Assembly: GCA_964482955.1 (NCBI GenBank)
Contig: CAYZZW010000042.1
Coordinates: forward strand, 1-30,361
From: JAPLSN01 sp964482955
GTDB taxonomy: Bacteria; Spirochaetota; Spirochaetia; Treponematales; UBA12059
DNA: 30,361 nt
Direction: 5' to 3'
The notes under the pieces are model-generated. The model had not been told where the DNA came from. It did not search any database and worked only from the letters and a program-made list of their open reading frames with translations. Position 1 is the stretch's first letter, and every line of letters begins with the position of its first letter. Shown piece after piece: positions 24,023 to 30,361 of the stretch. A program made the translations under genes and the position numbers.

Positions 24023-27000
24023 CTAGCGAAGTTCCTCGATCGAGAAGTCGCCGAACTCGGCGCGGTCGATCGAGCGGAAGACGGCGACGAGGCCGCCCTC
24101 CATGGGTCCGAGGCTGTCCGCGGCGAGCCGCGGCGTCCCGTTGACCGCGACCGACAGCGTTCCCTTCACGGGATCGAGATCGATCGTCACGGCGTTGCGG
24201 TCGAACGCCGATTCCGGCACGACGACGCTCGACACGAGTTCCATGTCCACGTCGCTCGTGGAGCGGTAGAGCTGGAGGCGCGTCTTCGAGTCGGCATTGT
24301 GGTACGGGTCGCGCGTGAGCCACACGAGGAGCGATTCGCCCTGGCCGTAACCCGCGTCGGTGAACGAGGCGCGGACGTACACGTGGAGGCCGACGCCGAC
24401 CCAGCCCGTGCCGTTCGATTTGGCGGCGAAGCGGTAGCGGAGCGGCTTCGATCCCTGCGTCGCGCCGACGCCGAGCTTGGCGAAGTACTGCGCGGGATCG
24501 GTCTGCTCGGCCTTGGTACCGGAGATCGTCCACGAGCCGACGAGGGCGCGCGCGAGCTTGAAATCGCGCACGAGCGTCTCGTAGCGACCGACGGGGGCCT
24601 CTACGGCCGCGGCGGGCGGCTCGATCGCGGGCAGCTCGACGGTCGGCGGAGGCGTTTCCGGTTCCGGCACGCGTTCGGGTTCCGCCTGGGGCGCCGAGGG
24701 CGCCGTTTCGGCGACGGTCGGCTTCTCCGCGGGCCGCTCGATCGCGGGCGTCGCCTTCGGCGCGGCGGACGGGCGGGGCTCGAAGTCGTCGGGAGTGTGC
24801 CGCGTGACGCGCGACGGCGCGGCCGCCGGCTTCGTCTCGGGAGGAGCGGCGGGCTTTTCGACCGCCGGCGCTGCGTTCTTGGGCGCCCACGGATCGTCGC
24901 GCTGCGGCGCTGCGGCCGGCTTGGCTGAGGGCGCCTGTTCGGGTGACGTCGCCGCCGGCTTGGCGGCTGGGGCTTGCTCGGGCGCCGCGGCGGCTTTCGG
25001 CTGGACCGTTTCGGCCGCCGGCTTGGCGGCGGGCGTCTGGGCCGGCGGCGGCGCGACGGGTTCCGTCTGCGCGGGCGCGACCGGTTCGGGCGCGGGCTTC
25101 GCGGCTTCGACGGGCGGTAGGTCACGGTCTTCGGGAAGCTCTGCGACCTTCGGCGCTTCTTTCGGTTCGGGCGGGAGCGCGGGCGCGGGCTTCGCGGCTT
25201 CGACCGGAGGGAGGTCGCGGTCTTCGGGCAGCTCGGCGACCTTCGGGGCTTCCTTGGGTTCGGGCGGAAGGGCTGGCGCGGGCTTCGCGGCTTCTGCCGG
25301 CGGGAGGTCGCGGTCTTCTGGAAGCTCGGCGACCTTCGGCGCTTCTTTCGGTTCGGGCGGGAGCGCGGGCGCGGACTTTGCGGCCGGAGCGCTCGGTTGC
25401 GGAACGGGCTCGGGCGCCGGTTGCGGCTGGACGGGTTCCGGCGCGACCGGTTCGGGGGCAGCCGCGGGCGCGGCTTCGGGTTTCGCCTCGGGCTCGACTC
25501 GCGCGACTTCCGGCGTCGCGGCCGGTGCCGGTTGGACGGGCGCGGGCTCCTGTTTGGCCGGTTCCGGCGCAGCGGGTTCCGGCGCGGGCGCCGGTTCGGC
25601 TTTCGCGACGACGGGCGCCGGTTTCGGCTGGGGCGCCCACGCCGTGCGGGCGAGGCGGTCGGAGAACGACCACGCGCGGCCTTCGCCGCCGTACACCGAC
25701 GCGAGGTAGCCGTAACCGGAAGCAAGTTCGGGATCGAGGGCGGCGAGGCGCGCGTACGCGGCGTCGACGGCGTCGAAGCGCTCGAGCTCGAATTCGCAGC
25801 GGGCGACGCCGAGCCACGCGGTCTGGTCGGACGGGTCGAGCTTGGCGGCCCAGCGGTAGTAGTCGAGCGCGAGCTCGTAATCCTTGCGGAGGAAGGCGAC
25901 GTTGCCGAGGTTCGTCCACGCGGGTTGGTAGTTCGCCTTGGAAGCGGCCGAAAAGCGGTCCCACGCGTCCTTGAGGAGTCCGAAGCGCGCGTACACGATG
26001 CCGAGGCGGTTGTCGACCTCGGGCGCGCTTTTCCCGAGGGATTCGGCGCGGGCCTTGCGGAGTTCCGGCTCGATCTCTCGCGCCACGTGGCGGTTGAGCG
26101 CGGAGTCGAAGGCGAGGACGGCTTCCGTCTCGGGCGGCAGGTCGAAGCGCGCCTTCACGTTCGGGATGCCGACCGACGGGTACAGCTTCCAGGCTTCCTC
26201 CACGGGATAGAAGGCCGCGGCGCCCTTCGCCGCGTTGTCGTACCACTCCTTGGCGCCGACGCGCCACGCCTTCACGAAGCCGTCCTTCACCATGGTGATC
26301 TCGACCGGCGCCCACGCGACGCCGTCCTTCATGACGTAGGACTTGCGGTCCGCGAACGTGGCGGCGGCTTCGGCTTCGGTCACGCCGAGCGAAAAGGCCA
26401 TGTAGATGTGGCCCGGGACGGTGATGAGGGCGGTCTTCACGCCCGACGCTTCCATGATCGAGCAGAAGGTGATGGAGAGGTCGTCGCAGTCGCCGCCGCG
26501 GTAGGACAGGGTCTGGTACGGATACTGGAGATAGTCGACCGTACCCTCGTCGCCGGACTTTTCCGCGTAGGAGCTGGCCGGGTCGACGACGTAGTTCACG
26601 CCGTAGAGCTTCAGGACCTCGAAGGCGCCCATGGCGATCTGCAGGTTCCGGTTGATGTCGGGGCGGGAGCGGTCGCGCGTGACGGCGCCGGAATAGCGCG
26701 CGAGCCACAGCACCGCGGGATCCTTGGGCGAAATGAAGGCCGCGGCCCGGCGGTCGTCCTGCCAGGTCATCGCGTTGCGGTGGTGCATGCGGAGCTTGAT
26801 CGCCTCGGTGTGGACGCGCTTGGCGCCGAGCAGGCGGTATTCGACGATGACCTCGGCTTCGGCGTCCACGCCCTCGGTGAGCTCGAGCACGCGGTCGTCG
26901 AAGATCGCGTTGAGCGACGCCTTGGCCGACGCGCCCTTCCGCACGACGGCGAAGGTTTCGCAGGGCTTGGGACGCCCCATGAAGCGCGGCAGGAAGAAGG

Positions 27001-27694
27001 ACACCTTCACGTCGGTGATTTCGGTTTCTTCCAGGTTCGTGAAGGCGATCGTGCCGAACGAGTTGCGGTCGTAATACGAATAGAAGACGGGAAACACCGA
27101 ACCCGTCTCCACGGAGTCGACGCGGATCCGCGTCCGGTCGTTCGCGAAGTTGTCGAGCTCGAAGGCGAGCGACAGGCCCGCGCCGAACGCGGTCAAAAGC
27201 GGCTGCTCGGCTCCCTGGAAGCGGTCGAAGGCGCCGGAGAGCGAAAGCGTGAGCGCGGGCGACAGGCGGATGCCCGCCTCGGCGAGCGCGCCGTAGCGGA
27301 AGCCCGCGTACGCCGTGTCGTCGCGCTCGGTGTTCCAGACGCCGCCCTGGAGGCCCGCGCGCAGCCGGATGCGCGGAATCGGGTCGGCGATCCACGACAG
27401 CCCGACCCCGCCTTCCGTAAGGACGAGCGGGTCGATGCCGCGGAGCCGCGCGAGCGACGCTCCGGCGTAGACCGACGGCGCGAAGCCGAGGAACAGCGGC
27501 GTCTCGAGCGACGCGAGTCCGCGGCCGCCCAGGTCGAAGACCTGCTCGTCCCCGAGGGCGGGGATGAGGGCGGTCGCCGAAAAGCGGACGGTCGGATCCC
27601 AGAACGAGGGCGCTTCCGTCGTTTGCGCGGCGGCCGTGCCCGCGGTCGCCAGGAAGACGCAGGCCGCGAGGGCCGCGGCGCGCGGGCGCTTCAT
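24023..27694 (-). CDS. Envelope protein: barrel-like N-terminus, transglutaminase-like domain, TPRs, Pro/Ala-rich arm, LamG-like C-terminus
   Basis: A 1223-residue exported protein. Signal peptide 1-23 (ACVFLATAGTAAAQ); residues about 24-190 show alternating hydrophobic strands with many Gly and aromatic residues, like an outer-membrane barrel; a beta domain follows to ~300. About 310-470 is transglutaminase-like with Cys403 (GGDCDDLS), His429 (PGHIYMAF) and an acidic residue in WAPVEIT. TPR-like helices span about 515-660 (WTNLGNVAFLRKDYELALDY). Residues ~680-1030 are a Pro/Ala/Glu-rich arm with three 31-residue repeats, and the last ~190 residues form a beta-sandwich (LamG/DUF1080-like). 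The ATG at 27694 overlaps the upstream stop as ATGA. The frame stays open upstream to 29764, but that part is the shadow of the preceding paralogue. Function is unknown; bridging outer membrane and cell wall is an inference. Confidence 0.85.
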   Translation of the reverse strand: MKRPRAAALAACVFLATAGTAAAQTTEAPSFWDPTVRFSATALIPALGDEQVFDLGGRGLASLETPLFLGFAPSVYAGASLARLRGIDPLVLTEGGVGLSWIADPIPRIRLRAGLQGGVWNTERDDTAYAGFRYGALAEAGIRLSPALTLSLSGAFDRFQGAEQPLLTAFGAGLSLAFELDNFANDRTRIRVDSVETGSVFPVFYSYYDRNSFGTIAFTNLEETEITDVKVSFFLPRFMGRPKPCETFAVVRKGASAKASLNAIFDDRVLELTEGVDAEAEVIVEYRLLGAKRVHTEAIKLRMHHRNAMTWQDDRRAAAFISPKDPAVLWLARYSGAVTRDRSRPDINRNLQIAMGAFEVLKLYGVNYVVDPASSYAEKSGDEGTVDYLQYPYQTLSYRGGDCDDLSITFCSIMEASGVKTALITVPGHIYMAFSLGVTEAEAAATFADRKSYVMKDGVAWAPVEITMVKDGFVKAWRVGAKEWYDNAAKGAAAFYPVEEAWKLYPSVGIPNVKARFDLPPETEAVLAFDSALNRHVAREIEPELRKARAESLGKSAPEVDNRLGIVYARFGLLKDAWDRFSAASKANYQPAWTNLGNVAFLRKDYELALDYYRWAAKLDPSDQTAWLGVARCEFELERFDAVDAAYARLAALDPELASGYGYLASVYGGEGRAWSFSDRLARTAWAPQPKPAPVVAKAEPAPAPEPAAPEPAKQEPAPVQPAPAATPEVARVEPEAKPEAAPAAAPEPVAPEPVQPQPAPEPVPQPSAPAAKSAPALPPEPKEAPKVAELPEDRDLPPAEAAKPAPALPPEPKEAPKVAELPEDRDLPPVEAAKPAPALPPEPKEAPKVAELPEDRDLPPVEAAKPAPEPVAPAQTEPVAPPPAQTPAAKPAAETVQPKAAAAPEQAPAAKPAATSPEQAPSAKPAAAPQRDDPWAPKNAAPAVEKPAAPPETKPAAAPSRVTRHTPDDFEPRPSAAPKATPAIERPAEKPTVAETAPSAPQAEPERVPEPETPPPTVELPAIEPPAAAVEAPVGRYETLVRDFKLARALVGSWTISGTKAEQTDPAQYFAKLGVGATQGSKPLRYRFAAKSNGTGWVGVGLHVYVRASFTDAGYGQGESLLVWLTRDPYHNADSKTRLQLYRSTSDVDMELVSSVVVPESAFDRNAVTIDLDPVKGTLSVAVNGTPRLAADSLGPMEGGLVAVFRSIDRAEFGDFSIEELR
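25096..25374 (-). repeat. Three tandem 93-bp repeats encoding a Pro-rich arm
   Basis: Units 25282-25374, 25189-25281 and 25096-25188, each encoding 31 residues containing PALPPEPKEAPKVAELPEDR. Copies differ by only a few bases, so the array is recent or kept homogeneous. Confidence 0.92.
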
Positions 27695-29736
27695 TCCGCG
27701 TCGTCCCAGGCCATGGCGCCGGAGCGGTCCGCCGCGGCGGCGGAGGCCCTGCCGACGGTCGAATCCACGCCGGAGGACAGGTACGAGTAGCGGTCGGCCA
27801 GCGCCGGATCCTGCTCGCGCACCTTCTGGAGGCAGCGGTCCGCCTCCTCGTATTCGTCCAGCTCGTACAGGGTGCGGGCCAAGCCCACGAGGGCGTTCTT
27901 GTTGTCGGCTTGCAGGTCGAGCGCCTTGCGGAACCAGGTTTCCGCGGCGGGGTAGTCCTTGCGGAGGAAGGCGATGTTCGCCAGGTTCGTGACGGCCGGG
28001 GCGCTGCCGAGGGCGGCGGCTTTCTCGAAAGCCTTGACCGCGTCGTCGTAGTAGCCGTAGCGCGCGCAGAGGACGCCCAGGTTGTTGTGGTCGCGGGCGG
28101 AGGAATTCGGTCCGAGCCGCGCCTTCATCGCGTCGACCTTGGGACCGATCTCGCGGTCGATGAAGCGGGACACCGCGTTGTCGAAGGCGAGCGTCACCTG
28201 GGCTTCGCGCGGCTTGGACACGGCGCTCTCCGCGTCCGCGATGCCGATGGCGGGGAACGCCTTCCACGCGTCCTCGAGCGAGGTCAGCGCGGCCTTGCCG
28301 CCCGACTGCCGCCAGAGCTCGGCGCCCGACACCCACGCGCGCAGGAAGCCTTCGCGCATGGCCGACACGCGGACGGGCACGTAGACGGCGCCCTGCCGGA
28401 CGATGAAATCGCCCGAGTTCGTGAAGCTCTCCGCGATGGACGCGGCTTTCACCGAGACGGGCACGACGACGATCATCTCGCTGTCGAGGATCGCGTAGGC
28501 GGACGGCACGCCCACCGACGAGAGCATGGCGGCGTAGAGCACGGCCAGGTCGTCCGAATCGCCCGACTTGTACGCGAGCGTCTGGTACGGGTACTGGAGG
28601 TAGTCGACGAGGGCCGGATCGGCGTGGTAGGCCGCGTAGGGCGTGGACGGGTCGGGGGCGCCGACGATCCCCGCCAGGCGGAGGCTCTCGAACACGCCCA
28701 TGGCGTACTGGAGGTTCTTGTCCAGCTCGGGGCGCACCTTGTCGCGCACGAGGCCGGCGACGAACTTGGAGAAGTCGAGCACGGCGGGGTCGTTCGGCGA
28801 CACGAAGGACGCCACGACGCGCGGATCGGTCCAGCGGAGGGCGTTGCGGTGGTTGAACGCGATGGATTCGGACTTCCGGCTCTCGCGCGGCGCGCCGAGG
28901 AGCTCGTAGGTCACGACGACTTCGCACTGCAGCTTCGTGGCCTCGGAGAGGCCCAGGACGCGCTCGCCGAAAGCCGCGTAGAGCGGCACCGTGACGGAAG
29001 CGCCGCGGGCTATGACTCCGATCGACGCGCACGGCATCGGCTCCGAGGAATAGGCGCCGGCGGAGAAGGTGACCTTCACGTTCCGGATCTCGGCCTGCTC
29101 GCGGTTCGTGAGCGTGAGCTCGGCCACCGGGGCTTCGCGGTAGGCGCGGTAGCGGATCGGGAAGACCGCCCCGTCCTGGACGGCTTCGGTCTGCACGCCG
29201 CCCGACGACGCGCCCAGGGACCCGACCGCCAGGCAGGCCGTCACGCCGACGGTGAGGCCCGTGTAGACGGGGCCGTCGCGCCAGACGTAATTGTCGTAGC
29301 CGACCGTCCCGAGGAGCGTGAAGGTCGGGGAGAAGCGCCAACCGCCGGAGAAAGCGGCGTTCCACCAGACGCCGGTCTGGGTGTTTTCGTAGGTGCCCTG
29401 GTAGAGCCCGGCGGCGCCGCCGAGGGCGAGCTTCACGCGGGGGGTGACGTAGTAGAAGCCGCCCAAACCGGCGCCCGCGCGGAGCGTCGCGAAGCTCGTG
29501 CCGACGTTTTTCGCGGGGAAGGCGCCGAAGCCGATCTGGACTTCCGGCGCCAACACGCCGAACAGCTCGAGGTCGAGGGCCGCGTCCAGCGCGGGGCCGG
29601 GCGTGAAGAGGCTGCCGGGCTCGCCGAGGGGGACGGAGAGCTTGGGGCTCGCCTTGACCGTGAGATCCTGGGCCGCGAGCGCGTTCCAACCCGCAACGCA
29701 GAACACCGTCACCAGCGCGAACGCATTTCGTTTCAT
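27691..29736 (-). CDS. Envelope protein paralogue: barrel-like N-terminus, degenerate transglutaminase-like domain, TPRs
   Basis: A 681-residue exported protein, paralogous over its whole length to the next gene but without the Pro-rich arm and C-terminal beta domain. Signal peptide about 1-23 (VFCVAGWNALAAQ); barrel-like region to ~180; shared core from NHRNALRWTDPRVVASFVSP through YLQYPYQTLAYKSGDSDDL; TPR-like helices near 550-650 (NLANIAFLRKDYPAAETWF). The transglutaminase cysteine is replaced by Ser394 (GDSDDL instead of GDCDDL), the histidine region reads AILDSEMIVVV with no His, and WAPVE is YVPVR, so it cannot be an active enzyme of that class. I start it at the ATG at 29736, preceded by GAGAGG; the frame is open 12 codons further. 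The stop overlaps the next ATG (ATGA). Confidence 0.87.
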   Translation of the reverse strand: MKRNAFALVTVFCVAGWNALAAQDLTVKASPKLSVPLGEPGSLFTPGPALDAALDLELFGVLAPEVQIGFGAFPAKNVGTSFATLRAGAGLGGFYYVTPRVKLALGGAAGLYQGTYENTQTGVWWNAAFSGGWRFSPTFTLLGTVGYDNYVWRDGPVYTGLTVGVTACLAVGSLGASSGGVQTEAVQDGAVFPIRYRAYREAPVAELTLTNREQAEIRNVKVTFSAGAYSSEPMPCASIGVIARGASVTVPLYAAFGERVLGLSEATKLQCEVVVTYELLGAPRESRKSESIAFNHRNALRWTDPRVVASFVSPNDPAVLDFSKFVAGLVRDKVRPELDKNLQYAMGVFESLRLAGIVGAPDPSTPYAAYHADPALVDYLQYPYQTLAYKSGDSDDLAVLYAAMLSSVGVPSAYAILDSEMIVVVPVSVKAASIAESFTNSGDFIVRQGAVYVPVRVSAMREGFLRAWVSGAELWRQSGGKAALTSLEDAWKAFPAIGIADAESAVSKPREAQVTLAFDNAVSRFIDREIGPKVDAMKARLGPNSSARDHNNLGVLCARYGYYDDAVKAFEKAAALGSAPAVTNLANIAFLRKDYPAAETWFRKALDLQADNKNALVGLARTLYELDEYEEADRCLQKVREQDPALADRYSYLSSGVDSTVGRASAAAADRSGAMAWDDAE

Positions 29737-29776
29737 GGCTGCCTCTCGACTGTTTCGGATACAAGAAGTCAAGCTA

Positions 29777-29805
29777 AATATATCCTGATCAGTCGCGTTT
29801 CACCA
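29777..29805 (-). promoter_or_regulatory. Candidate promoter of the two-paralogue envelope operon
   Basis: On the - strand TATATT (29782-29777) with TGGTGA (29805-29800) 17 bases upstream; the -35 is weak. It is 40 bases before the ATG at 29736 and just beyond the kamE terminator, in a locally AT-rich stretch. Confidence 0.4.
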
Positions 29806-29839
29806 CTGGGGAAGACGGAAATCTTCAATTAACGGCGAT

Positions 29840-29867
29840 AAAAAACGCCGGGTTGTTACCCCCGGCG
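29840..29867 (-). terminator. Terminator of the kamE transcription unit
   Basis: On the - strand CGCCGGG (29867-29861) pairs with CCCGGCG (29852-29846), loop of eight bases, then TTTTTT (29845-29840). It lies about 95 bases after the kamE stop. Confidence 0.88.
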
Positions 29868-29915
29868 CATAGCGTGTCGAACTGTCAGATTTCTAAACCG
29901 GTTGAGCGGCGATAG

Positions 29916-29947
29916 CGACCGCGAAGAACCAAGCCATCGCGCGGTCG
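29916..29947 (-). other. Inverted repeat in the kamE 3' untranslated region
   Basis: CGACCGCG (29916-29923) and CGCGGTCG (29940-29947) form an 8-bp stem with a 16-base loop; an adjoining palindrome GAGGCGCCTC lies at 29947-29956. No T-run follows, so it is more likely an RNA-stabilising stem than a terminator. Confidence 0.45.
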
Positions 29948-29961
29948 AGGCGCCTCCGCGC

Positions 29962-30348
29962 CTATTTCCCCGTCTTCTCGACGAGTTTCTTGACGATGAA
30001 GCTCGCCACGTGGTCGGCGTAGGCGCCTTTGCCGAAGCCGACGTCGTAGCCGAGCTCGATGGCCAGCTTGTTGCCGATGCGCGGGCCGCCGGCGATGAGG
30101 ATGAAGCGGTTGCGCAGCCCCTTGGCCTCGAGCAGCTCGACGAATTCCGTCATGTTGGCGATGTGGACGTCCTTCTGCGTGACGACCTGGGACACGAGGA
30201 TGGCGTCCGCCTTCACCTTTTCGGCGAACTCGATGAGCTTTTCGTTCGGCACCTGGGCGCCCAGGTTGTAGGCTTCCAGCTCGGTGTAGCGCTCGAGGCC
30301 GAAATGGTGGTTGTAGCCCTTCATGTTCATGATGGCGTCGATGCCCAC
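29962..30348 (-). CDS. kamE: D-lysine 5,6-aminomutase beta subunit (C-terminal part)
   Basis: C-terminal 128-129 residues of the cobalamin-binding subunit of lysine 5,6-aminomutase, which shifts the terminal amino group of lysine (or beta-lysine) to C5 using adenosylcobalamin and PLP. The segment GIDAIMNMKGYNHHFGLERY, then YNLGAQVPNEKLIEFA, LVSQVVTQKDVHIANMTE and GGPRIGNKLAIELGYDVGFG, matches the Rossmann-like B12 domain of KamE. The gene runs off the contig; the codon at 30348 is a GTG (Val in the full protein), not a real start, and adapter sequence follows. The upstream kamD and the cobalamin-ligand motif are outside the window. It implies lysine fermentation, matching the nearby ato genes. 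Confidence 0.9.
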   Translation of the reverse strand: MGIDAIMNMKGYNHHFGLERYTELEAYNLGAQVPNEKLIEFAEKVKADAILVSQVVTQKDVHIANMTEFVELLEAKGLRNRFILIAGGPRIGNKLAIELGYDVGFGKGAYADHVASFIVKKLVEKTGK

Positions 30349-30361
30349 AGATCGGAAGAGC
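30349..30361. other. Illumina adapter remnant at contig end
   Basis: The last 13 bases, AGATCGGAAGAGC, equal the common start of Illumina TruSeq adapters and do not continue the kamE reading frame sensibly. They should be treated as untrimmed artefact. Confidence 0.93.

Noticed and set aside
24023..29764. A single unbroken 1913-codon frame on the - strand that would make one giant protein.
   Set aside because: The part upstream of 27694 is low-complexity Arg/Pro/Gly shadow of another frame, where a protein paralogous to the downstream one is encoded with its own signal peptide. The two genes meet in an ATGA overlap.

Overview
The window reads as one high-GC contig end from a diderm bacterium, most likely a spirochaete of the Treponema/Rectinema type. 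This is inferred from three things: the LASC lipobox and Sec signal peptides with barrel-like N-termini; a peptidase-C14/FGE diversity-generating retroelement (DGR) of the kind known from Treponema; and a lysine-fermentation gene set. No 16S rRNA or other marker in the window settles the taxon. The sequence contains one 100-N scaffold gap (20693-20792) and ends in 13 bases of Illumina adapter (30349-30361).

Region 1 (1-8166, + strand) is the distal spc operon and the alpha operon: rplX (partial), rplE, rpsN, rpsH, rplF, rplR, rpsE, rpmD, rplO, secY, then rpmJ, rpsM, rpsK, rpsD, rpoA, rplQ and a 56-residue zinc-ribbon protein, closed by a strong terminator. A second promoter probably sits in front of rpmJ. 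A RarD/EamA transporter follows (8219-9109).

Region 2 (9222-14390, + strand) is the highlight: a complete DGR. It holds a secreted 927-residue target protein (caspase-like peptidase, EF-hand-like loop, PEGA-like repeats, FGE-sulfatase/C-type-lectin fold). The last 47 codons of that gene form a 140-bp variable repeat (VR, 12134-12273). Next come an HRDC-domain accessory gene, a DGR-type reverse transcriptase (YMDD, IGNLTSQ) and a 140-bp template repeat (TR, 13911-14050) whose first 27 bases are the end of the RT gene. Of 20 TR/VR differences, 18 fall on template adenines. The whole cassette lies between ~105-bp imperfect direct repeats and is followed by a bidirectional terminator palindrome and a 27-bp perfect hairpin.

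Region 3 (14761-19690, - strand) carries catabolic genes: atoD-atoA (acetoacetate CoA-transferase) and atoB (thiolase) behind one promoter, preceded by an NhaC-family Na+/H+ antiporter. With kamE (lysine 5,6-aminomutase beta subunit) at the far end, these suit lysine fermentation through acetoacetate. The intergenic spaces hold runs of hairpins and a shared repeat.

Region 4 (19691-29867, - strand) encodes three envelope proteins. Two are paralogous barrel/transglutaminase-like/TPR proteins joined by an ATGA overlap; one has lost the catalytic residues and the other carries a long Pro/Ala-rich arm. The third is a ~1400-residue lipoprotein with seven 107-residue Ig-like repeats, broken by the assembly gap.
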